From an uncultured Ignavibacteria bacterium (GTDB lineage Bacteria > Bacteroidota > Ignavibacteria > Tepidaquicellales > OLB5), in NCBI GenBank assembly GCA_937873695.1, contig CALMYL010000023.1:124001-188000 (forward strand): 64,000 bases of DNA. Direction: 5' to 3'. The notes under the pieces are model-generated. The model was given only the letters and a program-made list of their open reading frames with translations, was not told where the DNA came from and ran no database searches. Made by a program: the position numbers and the translations under genes. Positions 40,046 to 49,064 of this stretch are shown one piece after another. The first letter of the stretch is position 1; each line of letters begins with the position of its first letter.

Positions 40046-41488
40046 ATGAAAGCATCGAAGCTGATTACGATTCTTAAAACATTTTCCGGGGAGGATTTAA
40101 AGCGGTTTGAAAAATTTATTATATCTCCTTATCATAATTCCGGCAGAAACCTGAAACCGCTTTTTAAGGCTGTAACAAAATTTCACCCTGATTATCCTGA
40201 AGATAAACTTTCTGGGGAGAAAATCTTAAAAAGTCTCAGAATATCATCCGGTGGATATAATAAGAGCTCATCATCTCAGTTAGCTGTACGGTATTCAGAA
40301 CTAACAAGGCTGGCAAAAAACTTTTTGGTTGTTGAAAATTCTCTTAACAACAGTTTTGCTTATTCTAAAACTCTTGCAGAATATTATAATGATAAAAACC
40401 TGTACAATTATTGCAGAAGTGAAATTAAGGAATGTAACAGGATACTGGATGAGAGCGGGCTGGACGAAAATTACGCACTCGAAAGACTTTTGCTGCAGAG
40501 AATTATATCATTAAGTTACCATAGGGAAAATAAGAAAGACAAAGCATTAAAAGAAATACTGCACATACCGCTGTATGCGCTTTCATATTTTGTTACGAAT
40601 ATAAAGGTTCAGTTATACAGTAATCATTTGGAATATCCTGTCAATTATGCACTTTTAAAAAAAATAACTGATAGCCTGAATATTGAAGAGCTTGCCAAAT
40701 TATGTACTGACGATAATTCCGGTTTAAAAAATAAAATGATATATGATCACAAACGCAGTTTGTTTTACTTATATGAAAATACCGAGCTTTTTTGGGAATT
40801 AATTGAATTCTATAAAATGAATTTTGATCAACTATCTGATGTGCTTAAATGGCAGTATTTTTTGGGGCTGATGAAAAGCGGTACTAAGCTTATGAGTACA
40901 AGAGATTTTACGCTATTTGCCACTCAGCTAAGTTTATTGATAGATTTTGTATTTCAAAATGGAGTTTTTTCTTTCAGCCGTAAAGAACCGCTTGAAGATG
41001 TTTTGTTTAATTCTATTCTCAGGATAAAAATTTCGATTGAAAGTCCGGAAAAAGTACAGGAATTTATTGAAAAATATTTGCCAAAAGTAAAGCCGGGGTT
41101 TAGAGAAAGAACAAAAAATTATGCATTTGCATTTTTAAGTTTTAAAGAAGGTAATTTTACAAAATCTTTGGAATGTCTCAATAGGATCAATTCTTCTACA
41201 TTAAGCGAGAAAAACTACCTTTACAAACTTAAAATTGCTGTATTTTACGAACTGAAATATACCGAGGAATTGTACTATCTGCTGGATAGTTACAATCATT
41301 TTATTGCTAACAACACCCGGTTTTCTAAGCAGGAAGAGCATTTTGGATTTTCCGGTATTGTAAAAACCTTGCTTTCACACGAAGGAAAAAACAACAAGCT
41401 GTTAAAGAATGTAAAGAATAAAATGATGGATTCTATCAAAACATCAGATTTGGGATGGTGGGTTGAACAAAAAATTAACGAATTCTGA
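40046..41488 (+). CDS. unknown alpha-helical protein, paralogue family copy 3
   Basis: 480 residues, directly downstream of and paralogous to the previous gene. Its N-terminus reads KLITILKTFSGEDLKRFEKF then SPYHNSGRNLKPLF and HPDYPEDKL, and its C-terminus has the shared FKEGNFTKSLECLNRI and LLDSYNHFIANN. The middle third is little conserved among the copies, which points to a variable recognition part between fixed ends. No catalytic motif is visible. Possibly the two tandem genes form a hetero-oligomer. Confidence 0.75.
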   Translation: MKASKLITILKTFSGEDLKRFEKFIISPYHNSGRNLKPLFKAVTKFHPDYPEDKLSGEKILKSLRISSGGYNKSSSSQLAVRYSELTRLAKNFLVVENSLNNSFAYSKTLAEYYNDKNLYNYCRSEIKECNRILDESGLDENYALERLLLQRIISLSYHRENKKDKALKEILHIPLYALSYFVTNIKVQLYSNHLEYPVNYALLKKITDSLNIEELAKLCTDDNSGLKNKMIYDHKRSLFYLYENTELFWELIEFYKMNFDQLSDVLKWQYFLGLMKSGTKLMSTRDFTLFATQLSLLIDFVFQNGVFSFSRKEPLEDVLFNSILRIKISIESPEKVQEFIEKYLPKVKPGFRERTKNYAFAFLSFKEGNFTKSLECLNRINSSTLSEKNYLYKLKIAVFYELKYTEELYYLLDSYNHFIANNTRFSKQEEHFGFSGIVKTLLSHEGKNNKLLKNVKNKMMDSIKTSDLGWWVEQKINEF

Positions 41489-41532
41489 AATACATATCAA
41501 CAAAAATAAAGAATACTTCTCTGTAATATTAT

Positions 41533-41802
41533 CTAATACTCCTCTTCTTCAAAATCCTCGTCAATTTCATCAATATCGCCAATGGGGTCATCTTCAAGGG
41601 CTTTTTCAAGCTCGGCTATATCCACTTCCTCTTTATAGGCTTCATCTTCGTGGTCTTCGGGTTTATCAAGCAGCTCAGGACTGCAGACAGGACACTCGCT
41701 GCAATCTACGTAATCAGGGATATTTCCTTCAAAATACTTAGCATTTGCGCCTTCAAATTCATGCACTGCTCCGCATGCACACACAGTTTTAATTTTTGCC
41801 AT
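41533..41802 (-). CDS. small acidic zinc-ribbon-like protein
   Basis: The 89-residue protein starts with a cysteine pair (TVCACGAVHEF), has a second group (YVDCSECPVC) and ends in a strongly acidic tail (DIDEIDEDFEEEEY). The cysteines could form a zinc ribbon with a CxC and CxxC/CxxC set; the tail could mimic nucleic acid or bind basic proteins. I do not recognise the family. It lies between paralogue copy 3 (convergent) and the LolA-like gene, on the minus strand, and has no obvious partner. Confidence 0.65.
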   Translation of the reverse strand: MAKIKTVCACGAVHEFEGANAKYFEGNIPDYVDCSECPVCSPELLDKPEDHEDEAYKEEVDIAELEKALEDDPIGDIDEIDEDFEEEEY

Positions 41803-41904
41803 CTGTAAAAATACTAATTTGTCTCAAAAAAATAAATGAAGAGTTGAATACTGTTTGTTATAATTGTATTAATTGTTAGTTAATCGGTCTCGATAGTACG
41901 TATC

Positions 41905-41930
41905 AAAAAAAGGAGGCACGCCTCCTTTTT
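41905..41930. terminator. bidirectional rho-independent terminator
   Basis: Ten-bp stem AAAAAGGAGG/CCTCCTTTTT (41907-41916 with 41921-41930), loop CACG, A and T runs on both sides. Ends the LolA-like gene on the minus strand. Confidence 0.85.
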
Positions 41931-41952
41931 AGAAAATTGCCTCGGTAAATTG

Positions 41953-42792
41953 TTACTTCCAGTTCCTTACCTTCACATCACCGTAAGGATAATCAACCTT
42001 GAAATCAAGGTAACCCTGGTTAAGGTTTACGTTTTCCATTGTCAGCTTGAAGTATTCATTCTGCTTGGGTCTGCGGATCTCAACTTTACGGGCGTAAGTG
42101 CTTGTTCCGGAATATGAAAAATTTGAGAACTCAAACGAGATAAGCGTTTGCCCGGTTTTGCTGATATACATATACTTATACACAAAATAATTATCCTTAT
42201 CTACCCAGTACTTTCTGGTAATTGTGCCGCGTTTCAGTGAAAGTACGTATTGATTCCCTTCTTCAGTCATTGCCAGCTCATCTTTTTTCCCTTTGGAGAT
42301 CCTTACCGTACCTGAAAAGGAGTTCAGCATGTCATCAAACGTGCAGCGTATTTTTGTAAGTGTGCCTATGTTGAGTATTGTTGTTGAGCCGGTTGTTACC
42401 ACATCATTTAAATCATCAAAAAAAGTAAAGCGGTCGCGGTTGAAGTGGGCGACTGCGGCATCAATTCCAAGGGGACCTTCAATCTTAAACCACAGGTCAT
42501 TTTTTTTCTTAACGTGAATTTCTATATCGCCTGTTTCATCAATTTTTGGTGTTTTAATTTTTATCTCACCGCTCGAAATGATATTATCAATTTCTGCTGA
42601 ACGCGAATTTACTTCCTTCACTATTCTTGAAACTTCAATTTTTACAGGATCAGTTTCGGTAGTTTGGGTTGAATCTTCAGTAACAGTTGTGTTCTCTTCG
42701 GGTGTTAAAGTTGAATCCTGGTTTTCCTGCGCTCTGCTGTTAACAGAAAGTAAAAGCAACATAACTGCGAGAGTGTAAAAAAGTTTTTCCAT
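41953..42792 (-). CDS. LolA-like/DUF4292 exported protein
   Basis: 279 residues. The signal peptide ends near residue 21 (SVNSRAQ). A Thr/Glu-rich linker to residue 50 is followed by a curved antiparallel-sheet domain typical of LolA/LolB-like and DUF4292 proteins: IDNIISSGEIKIKTP, DLWFKIEGPLGIDAA, the hydrophobic YVLSLKRGTITRKYW, and C-terminal FKVDYPYGDVKVRNW. Such folds carry lipid-modified or hydrophobic ligands across the periplasm. It lies divergent from aspA. Confidence 0.75.
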   Translation of the reverse strand: MEKLFYTLAVMLLLLSVNSRAQENQDSTLTPEENTTVTEDSTQTTETDPVKIEVSRIVKEVNSRSAEIDNIISSGEIKIKTPKIDETGDIEIHVKKKNDLWFKIEGPLGIDAAVAHFNRDRFTFFDDLNDVVTTGSTTILNIGTLTKIRCTFDDMLNSFSGTVRISKGKKDELAMTEEGNQYVLSLKRGTITRKYWVDKDNYFVYKYMYISKTGQTLISFEFSNFSYSGTSTYARKVEIRRPKQNEYFKLTMENVNLNQGYLDFKVDYPYGDVKVRNWK

Positions 42793-42941
42793 AGGTATTT
42801 TTCTATATAACTAATGATAATTAATTGTTAAATTAGCTAATATTTTGCAGGAATTCATCACTTTAATCGAGTAGATTTTTGCGAAATTTTAACGGAATTA
42901 ACACTGAAACACAAATTATTACTGAAAGGCTGAAGTTTTTG

Positions 42942-44339
42942 ATGAAAACCACAAAATCCAGGATCGAAAAGGACTCACTCGGAGAAATTGAAATTCCCTA
43001 CAATGCATATTACGGCGTACAGACTCAAAGAGCGGTTCATAATTTTCCGGTAAGCGGATGGAAGGCGCATCCCGTTATGGTTGATGCGTATGTATATATC
43101 AAAAAAGCGGCTGCAATAACAAATGCTGAGCTTGGCCTGCTTAACAAAAAAATAGCCCGCGCGATCGTAAAGGCTGCCGATGAAGTATTAAGCGGCAAAC
43201 ACAGAGAGCACTTTGTTGTTGATGTTTACCAGGCGGGTGCGGGTACATCACATAATATGAACAGCAATGAAGTACTTGCAAACCGGGGAATTGAAATTTT
43301 AGGCGGCAAGCGCGGTGATTATAAAATAATTAATCCAAACGACCATGTTAATATGGCGCAGTCAACCAATGATACTTTCCCGACCGCAATGCGGCTTGCA
43401 TCGCTTATTATGGCGCAAAGACTCATGCCTGTAATTAAGCATTTCCAAAGGACACTTGAGAAGAAAGCAAAGCAGTTTTCAAAGGTAATAAAATCAGGGA
43501 GAACCCATCTGCAGGATGCAGCGCCAATTACCCTTGGGCAGGAATTTGAAGGATACGCGGAAATTGTTGCCAGGCACTATGACCTGATACTTGCTTCACA
43601 GAAACATCTTGCCGATCTTGGAATCGGCGGAACGGCTGTTGGCACCGGGCTTAACACCCACGCAAAATACCGCAGTCTGATGGCTAAGAATCTGTCTAAG
43701 GTTTCAGGGTTAAAGTTAAGGCCCACGAAGAATTATTTTGAATCCATGCAGAGCATGATGCCGTTCATGGAGCTATCAAGCGCGATAAATAATTTTGCAA
43801 TTGATATGACGAAAATAACCAATGACCTTCGTTTACTGGCATCGGGTCCCACAACAGGTTTTGCGGAAATTATCATGCCGGCAGTTCAGCCGGGCTCATC
43901 AATTATGCCGGGCAAAGTGAATCCTTCAATGGCTGAAATGATGAACCAGGTATTGTACCAGGTGATGGGAAATAATCATACTGTTATGATGTGCTCACAG
44001 GCGGGTCAGCTGGAGCTTAACGTAATGATGCCCGTAATGATCTTCAATATTGTATGGATGATAGAGATACTTAAAAATGCCCTGAAGGCATTTGATGATA
44101 AGTGCGTTGCCGGATTAATAGCCGATGAAAAGAAATGCCGTGACTATGCTGAAAAATCGATAAGTATTGTTACCGCGCTTAACCCTATAATAGGTTATGC
44201 ACGGGCTGCGGAAATTGCTAAGGAATCCGTGAAGACTCACCGCTCTATAATGGATGTGATAAGATCGAAGAACATTATGCCCGAAAAAGAATTGAACAAA
44301 GTGCTTGATCTGATGAAGTTGACTAAACCGGGATTGTAA
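42942..44339 (+). CDS. aspA: aspartate ammonia-lyase
   Basis: A 465-residue member of the aspartase/fumarase superfamily. It has RIEKDSLGEIEIP and NAYYGVQTQRAV at the N-terminus, GAGTSHNMNSNEVLANRG, NPNDHVNMAQSTND, and the catalytic mobile loop GSSIMPGKVNP. TLGQEFEGYAEI is aspartase-like rather than fumarase-like, and there is no fumarase-type TQ/EA after the SS loop. It makes fumarate and ammonium from aspartate or the reverse. An upstream TTG could extend it by 21 residues, but alignment supports ATG 42942. The gene begins the rightward run to 53534. Confidence 0.85.
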   Translation: MKTTKSRIEKDSLGEIEIPYNAYYGVQTQRAVHNFPVSGWKAHPVMVDAYVYIKKAAAITNAELGLLNKKIARAIVKAADEVLSGKHREHFVVDVYQAGAGTSHNMNSNEVLANRGIEILGGKRGDYKIINPNDHVNMAQSTNDTFPTAMRLASLIMAQRLMPVIKHFQRTLEKKAKQFSKVIKSGRTHLQDAAPITLGQEFEGYAEIVARHYDLILASQKHLADLGIGGTAVGTGLNTHAKYRSLMAKNLSKVSGLKLRPTKNYFESMQSMMPFMELSSAINNFAIDMTKITNDLRLLASGPTTGFAEIIMPAVQPGSSIMPGKVNPSMAEMMNQVLYQVMGNNHTVMMCSQAGQLELNVMMPVMIFNIVWMIEILKNALKAFDDKCVAGLIADEKKCRDYAEKSISIVTALNPIIGYARAAEIAKESVKTHRSIMDVIRSKNIMPEKELNKVLDLMKLTKPGL

Positions 44340-44421
44340 TACATATTCAATACCATCCCAAACTGGAGTTTGAGATGGAGATATATTGGTTTTATAGTAT
44401 ACTAAACTATGACTATAATCT

Positions 44422-44458
44422 GTTTCCCAATCCGCCGGGGCGGACCAGTTTGGGAAAC
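44422..44458. repeat. GTTTCCCAA/TTGGGAAAC palindrome
   Basis: Outer arms GTTTCCCAA (44422-44430) and TTGGGAAAC (44450-44458), inner CCGCC/GGCGG. Same structure as the in-frame copy at 18777-18814. Confidence 0.8.
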
Positions 44459-44485
44459 AAACCGCAGCAAGGTATCAAAAACAAG

Positions 44486-44505
44486 ACCCCTGCTTTCGCA
44501 GGGGT
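44486..44505. repeat. perfect 8-4-8 hairpin, CCTGCTTTCGCAGG family
   Basis: ACCCCTGC-TTTC-GCAGGGGT followed by GACAA. Related hairpins with the same core are at 56533 and 56669. Confidence 0.8.
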
Positions 44506-44528
44506 GACAATAATAATGACAGTGATTA

Positions 44529-45677
44529 TTGAACCCAACACGCGCTGAAATAGATTTTGCGAAGCTTGCATTCAACGTTGAGCAGATAAGACGCCACATT
44601 CACGGCGAGTATCCCAAACGGAAGATAAAAATATGCGGTGTGGTTAAGGCTAACGCTTATGGTCACGGGATAGAAGAGATAAGCAAAAAGCTTGTTGAAC
44701 TTGGAATTGATTTTCTTGGTGTTGCCAATTATGATGAAGCCATTCGGTTAAGGAAGTTTATCCCTAACACGCCGATACTCGTTTTCGGTACGCTCATACA
44801 CTCAAAGCTTGAACCGGCAAAATATGTTTCAATTCTGCACAAGCATAGCTTAACGGCAACAGTAGCATCATATGATACGGCAAAGTTCCTTAATGATTAC
44901 AGCAGGAAATTTAAAAGCAAATTCAAGATTCACATCAAGGTTGATACAGGCATGCGCCGTATAGGGCTTGATTACAAAGGCGCTTATAAAACCATTTTGC
45001 AGATAGCCGCGCTGAAGAATATTGAGCTTGAAGGAATATTTACGCATTTTGCATCATCTGAAGAAAAGAATAAAACGTTCTCTAAACTTCAGCTTAAGCG
45101 GTTTAACAGGCTGCTGGCTGAACTGAAAAAAGCGGGAATTGAGTTTCCCATAGTACACTCAGCCAACAGCGGCGCGGTGCTTGACCTTAAGGGCTCATAT
45201 TTTAATATGGTCAGACCCGGTTTGCTGCTATACGGCTACTATCCCGGCAATGGTGTGCGCAATAAGATCAAGCTTAAGCCTATAATGAACTTGAAATCAA
45301 AAGTAACGTTCATTAAAAAGATAGAAGCGCGCGAGAGTGTATCATACGGGAGAAAATATTTCGCCAGGCAAAATGAGTTTATAGGATCGATACCAATTGG
45401 ATACGGTGACGGGTACCAGAGATTGCTGACAAACAAAGCCAGGGTTCTGATAAACAAAAAACTCTACAGGCAGGTTGGCGCGGTTACAATGGACTGGATA
45501 ATGGTAGAGCTTGGAAAAAGATATAACATCAAAATTGGTGATGATGTGCTGCTTATGGGAGAAAAGAATGGAAACTATTTAGGAGCTGATAAACTGGCCA
45601 GAATGTGCGGCAAGATACCGTACGAAATGATCTGCGCGGTTGCTGACAGAGTTGAAAGAGTATATTTAAACGGCTAA
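44529..45677 (+). CDS. alr: alanine racemase
   Basis: 382 residues of the fold III PLP racemase. The PLP Lys40 sits in GVVKANAYGHG, and the catalytic Tyr is expected in the ESVSYGRKYFA segment (around residue 275). The C-terminal domain has IGYGDGYQRLL and VGAVTMDWIMVELG. It converts L- to D-alanine for peptidoglycan. The start codon seems to be TTG at 44529, giving NPTRAEIDFAKLAFN as the normal first residues; no ATG upstream fits. The gap to aspA is filled by palindromes. Confidence 0.93.
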   Translation: MNPTRAEIDFAKLAFNVEQIRRHIHGEYPKRKIKICGVVKANAYGHGIEEISKKLVELGIDFLGVANYDEAIRLRKFIPNTPILVFGTLIHSKLEPAKYVSILHKHSLTATVASYDTAKFLNDYSRKFKSKFKIHIKVDTGMRRIGLDYKGAYKTILQIAALKNIELEGIFTHFASSEEKNKTFSKLQLKRFNRLLAELKKAGIEFPIVHSANSGAVLDLKGSYFNMVRPGLLLYGYYPGNGVRNKIKLKPIMNLKSKVTFIKKIEARESVSYGRKYFARQNEFIGSIPIGYGDGYQRLLTNKARVLINKKLYRQVGAVTMDWIMVELGKRYNIKIGDDVLLMGEKNGNYLGADKLARMCGKIPYEMICAVADRVERVYLNG

Positions 45678-45694
45678 ATAATGATTTTTAAATA

Positions 45695-47545
45695 ATGACA
45701 TTTAAGAAAGATTATATAAATTACCTGCTGTATACGGTTGTTAATTCTCCCGGAAGTCAATTCAGGGAAAATTACAGGCTCAGCAAACTTGTTGACAGCA
45801 TTATCGCCATTGATGATGTCATGAAAGTGACTTATATAATCGGTAAAACCGCAGGACTTGAACTGCTGTTCAAGTACCTGCTTTATATATCAGATAAAAT
45901 TGATAAATCTCAGGTGACAATATTTAACCTGAAAGATAATTTTGAGTACGATAAGATAAATATCGCGAAAATATGCTCTAAGATAGACCTATATAAAAGT
46001 GAAAGCGTTCAGGAAGCTATAAAAGAAATTACGGTTGAAAGATCAGCAGAAGTTTCAAACGAAAATGGGATGATCTCTGACGGACTGAAAGATGCCATCA
46101 AAATAGATACTACCGATGAAGATAATATTGTAAATATCACTGAACTGGAAGAAGCTGAAATTGACGATAATGCGGATGACCCGGGGGATACAGGACTTAC
46201 TCTTATAGAAAACGCTGAAACATATACGGGAGAGGCAGAAGTATTTGAGCTGGAAAGCATCAGTGAGTCTGTGGAAAACTCTGATAAAGAAGATGAAAAT
46301 CTGTATCAGAGTGATAAAAATGACTTGGATATTACAGATCCCGAAAAGATTTCATCAGAAATTTCGGATGAAACATTACCGGGAGAAATTGAAGATACGG
46401 TTACAGGAGATGAGATAGTTAATGAACAGGAAACGGTTATCACAGAAACTGAAGCGCTAACAGGTGAAAACAGGCCGGATGAAACAACAGATGAAATAAC
46501 TGGTCTGGACCTGCCAGAGATAGAGATTGAAGTTCATAAGCCGCTTGGCACTTCCCAGGAAGATGACCATGTGAAAGAAGAAGCCATTACAAACGAGGCA
46601 TATTATACTTTTGAAACAAGGTTCTTTGAGGAGGTAAAGATACTGGAAAAGCTGCTTGCTACCGTTAGAAGGGATTGTATGAGCGTTGAAGGCAAGTTAA
46701 GTGAAAAGTGTCTTCAGTGTCTTACCGAGATAATGGGTATTACCAGCGAGCTTTCTAACCTTTCCAGGCAATTGTCATTCGACCTGATAGCCGATATTTT
46801 CCTTACAATGAATATTTATTTCACAAAATCCATCAGTCAGTCTGAGCTGCTGACGGATGAACGCATTAAGCTGTTTGATTCATCACTTGCGCTGGTTAAC
46901 AGCCTTATAAAGGGTGAAGATTATCTGAATTACGATACTATAGTAGACAGGATCGAGGAACTGAAATCTGAGATAACAGGTGACCGTGAAAAAGAAAGCA
47001 AACCGGAACCTGAACCGCAAACCGTGACACCCGAAGCGGAGATTATTACAGCCGATGAAAAACTGCCCGATACGAGGATCGAAGAATTAAGGACATCGCG
47101 CAGACAGATTACCGAAGAAACATATAAGCCCCTGGCCGAAAAACCTGCTTTGAAAAAATCACAGATGGAATCAGCTTTGTTCAGGCTTAAGTATCTTATA
47201 AAAGAATTTGAAAAGAGTTTTACAGGCATAGGTAATCTAAAAGGCGAGTACAGTAAAATTGAAGCCCTGGAAAAGATCAGTGAGCTGAACAATGCGCTGA
47301 GGCTTATTGCCAAAATAGCTGCTGTGATAAGGAATAATGATGTTCTGAAACTTGCTGAGGTAACATACGTGTTTTTAAAATATGTGAAAGACTACCGTAT
47401 GGATATGCAGGAACCGGAAGTACAGCAGATAATTAAATATATTATTTTCACATTCAAAATGCTGCTGACAGACAGAAAGCCGGAAGACTTTAATGTACTG
47501 GTACAGCATTTAAATAATCCCGTAAAGATCTTCGCGGATTCGTAA
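45695..47545 (+). CDS. acidic protein of unknown function with helical ends
   Basis: 616 residues without a known family. Residues 1-110 form a helical N-terminal region. Residues 110-320 are low in complexity and very acidic (DTTDEDNIVNITELEEAEID and many E/D/T runs), so probably unstructured. Residues about 305-430 and 490-610 are again helical (EVKILEKLLATVRRD; SALFRLKYLIKEFEKSF), with a helical-bundle look; phosphotransfer His is not visible. It lies 17 bp after alr and 18 bp before manC, so is in the same operon. A scaffolding role is possible. Confidence 0.65.
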   Translation: MTFKKDYINYLLYTVVNSPGSQFRENYRLSKLVDSIIAIDDVMKVTYIIGKTAGLELLFKYLLYISDKIDKSQVTIFNLKDNFEYDKINIAKICSKIDLYKSESVQEAIKEITVERSAEVSNENGMISDGLKDAIKIDTTDEDNIVNITELEEAEIDDNADDPGDTGLTLIENAETYTGEAEVFELESISESVENSDKEDENLYQSDKNDLDITDPEKISSEISDETLPGEIEDTVTGDEIVNEQETVITETEALTGENRPDETTDEITGLDLPEIEIEVHKPLGTSQEDDHVKEEAITNEAYYTFETRFFEEVKILEKLLATVRRDCMSVEGKLSEKCLQCLTEIMGITSELSNLSRQLSFDLIADIFLTMNIYFTKSISQSELLTDERIKLFDSSLALVNSLIKGEDYLNYDTIVDRIEELKSEITGDREKESKPEPEPQTVTPEAEIITADEKLPDTRIEELRTSRRQITEETYKPLAEKPALKKSQMESALFRLKYLIKEFEKSFTGIGNLKGEYSKIEALEKISELNNALRLIAKIAAVIRNNDVLKLAEVTYVFLKYVKDYRMDMQEPEVQQIIKYIIFTFKMLLTDRKPEDFNVLVQHLNNPVKIFADS

Positions 47546-47563
47546 ATATTAATAGTTGACCAT

Positions 47564-48652
47564 ATGAAATCATACGCAATAGTAATGGCAGGCGGAGTTG
47601 GCGCGAGGTTTTGGCCCTATGGCACATCTAAACTGCCAAAGCAGTTTTTACCCATAGCAAACTCCAGCGATACTATGCTTCAGCTGACAATAAAAAGGCT
47701 GAAGGATATTGTACCCATCGAGCAGGTATTCATTATCACAAACAAGCAGTATATTGATCTTGTCAAGAAGCAGCTTCCGCGGATACCCAAAGAGAATATT
47801 ATCGGTGAACCGGTTGGCAGAAATACCGCGCCCTGCATAGGCCTTGCTTCAACAATACTTAAACAATATGATGAGAGAGCTAAAATGTTCGTGGTTCCCG
47901 CCGATCATTTAATTGAAAATGTGGATGAATTCACGAAAGTAGTAAATACAGGATTGAAGTTTGTAGAAGAAAAAGACGCGATCGTTACTCTGGGAATTGT
48001 GCCGACTCACCCTGAAACCGGCTACGGCTATATACAGTTCATAGAAGACGCATTCTATAAAGCTGAAAAAAGCGACGTAAATATATACAGGGTTAAAACA
48101 TTCGCTGAAAAACCTACTATTGAAACGGCGAAAATATTTCTTGAATCAGGTGACTTTTTGTGGAACAGCGGAATGTTCATTTTCCGCGCTGATACAATGC
48201 TGAAGCAGATGAACGAACTCCTTCCTGACCTTCATCACGCTATGCAGAAAATTGAAAAAGCCATCCATACCCAGAAATACCAGCAGGTGCTTGAGCAGGT
48301 TTTTGCCGAGATAAAGGGCATTTCAATTGATTACGGCATTATGGAAAAAGCGAAGAATGTGTTTGTTATTAAAGCCGACCTGAAATGGAGCGACCTTGGA
48401 AGCTGGGATGAAGTTTACAGGCTTAAGAACAAAGATAAAAATAATAATGCCATCATTGGCGATAGCTTTATAAAAGATTCCCATAATAATCTGATTATGT
48501 CTCCAAAAGGATTTGTGGGTGTTATCGGGGCAGATGACCTGATAATAATTGATACAAAGGACGGACTGCTTATATGCAAAAAAGACAGAACGCAGGAAGT
48601 TAAGGAGATTGTTGACTATTTAAAAAGAAAGGGACTCAGCGATTACATATGA
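47564..48652 (+). CDS. manC: mannose-1-phosphate guanylyltransferase
   Basis: 362 residues, the nucleotidyltransferase domain only, without the C-terminal isomerase domain of bifunctional ManC. The signature is GGVGARFWPYGTSKLPKQFL; the sugar-nucleotide region has VVPADHLI and GIVPTHPETGYGYIQF, and LWNSGMFIFRAD and DLKWSDLGSWDEVY follow. It makes GDP-mannose from mannose-1-phosphate and GTP for glycans, in line with the glycosyltransferase and O-antigen ligase genes nearby. It overlaps the next gene by four bases. Confidence 0.94.
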   Translation: MKSYAIVMAGGVGARFWPYGTSKLPKQFLPIANSSDTMLQLTIKRLKDIVPIEQVFIITNKQYIDLVKKQLPRIPKENIIGEPVGRNTAPCIGLASTILKQYDERAKMFVVPADHLIENVDEFTKVVNTGLKFVEEKDAIVTLGIVPTHPETGYGYIQFIEDAFYKAEKSDVNIYRVKTFAEKPTIETAKIFLESGDFLWNSGMFIFRADTMLKQMNELLPDLHHAMQKIEKAIHTQKYQQVLEQVFAEIKGISIDYGIMEKAKNVFVIKADLKWSDLGSWDEVYRLKNKDKNNNAIIGDSFIKDSHNNLIMSPKGFVGVIGADDLIIIDTKDGLLICKKDRTQEVKEIVDYLKRKGLSDYI

Positions 48653-49047
48653 TAAACAAAATATCGCATCTTGGAATAGCGGTAAGGGACCTTAAAGCAG
48701 CATCAGAAACTTACAGAAAACTTTTACAATCAGAGCCTTCAGAACCGGAATTTGTGGCAGAGCAGAAAGTTAATGTTGTAAAGTTCACAATTGGTGAATC
48801 AACAATAGAGCTTTTGGAAGGAACATCACCTGACTCACCGATATCCAAATTCATAGAAAAACGCGGCGAGGGGATTCACCATATTGCATATGAATCTGAC
48901 GATGTAAGAAGTGACCTGAAGCGTTTAGGCGATGAAGGATTTGAGCTGATAAATAAAGAGCCCAGAGTAGGCTCAGATAACATGCTTATTGCTTTTGTTA
49001 ATCCCAAATCCATAGGCGGCGTTTTAACAGAAGTCTGCCAGCACTAA
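48649..49047 (+). CDS. mce: methylmalonyl-CoA epimerase
   Basis: A 132-residue VOC protein. Metal ligands expected are in ISHLGIAVRDL, GIHHIAYESDD and LTEVCQH, and the phrase VNVVKFTIGESTIELLEGT matches methylmalonyl-CoA epimerases. It interconverts the R and S forms of methylmalonyl-CoA in propionate and odd-chain metabolism. Its start overlaps the manC stop (ATGA). It is unusual to find it among envelope glycan genes, and no mutase is seen in the window. Confidence 0.88.
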   Translation: MINKISHLGIAVRDLKAASETYRKLLQSEPSEPEFVAEQKVNVVKFTIGESTIELLEGTSPDSPISKFIEKRGEGIHHIAYESDDVRSDLKRLGDEGFELINKEPRVGSDNMLIAFVNPKSIGGVLTEVCQH

Positions 49048-49064
49048 CACAGAATAATTTATAA

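Noticed and set aside
41463-41741. 92-codon open frame on the plus strand
   Set aside because: It overlaps the end of paralogue copy 3 and is antisense to the acidic zinc-ribbon gene, which has ordered Cys pairs.
42942-44339. Class II fumarase
   Set aside because: Several blocks, including TLGQEFEGYAEI and the start RIEKDSLGEIEIP, fit aspartase better; the choice is not absolute.
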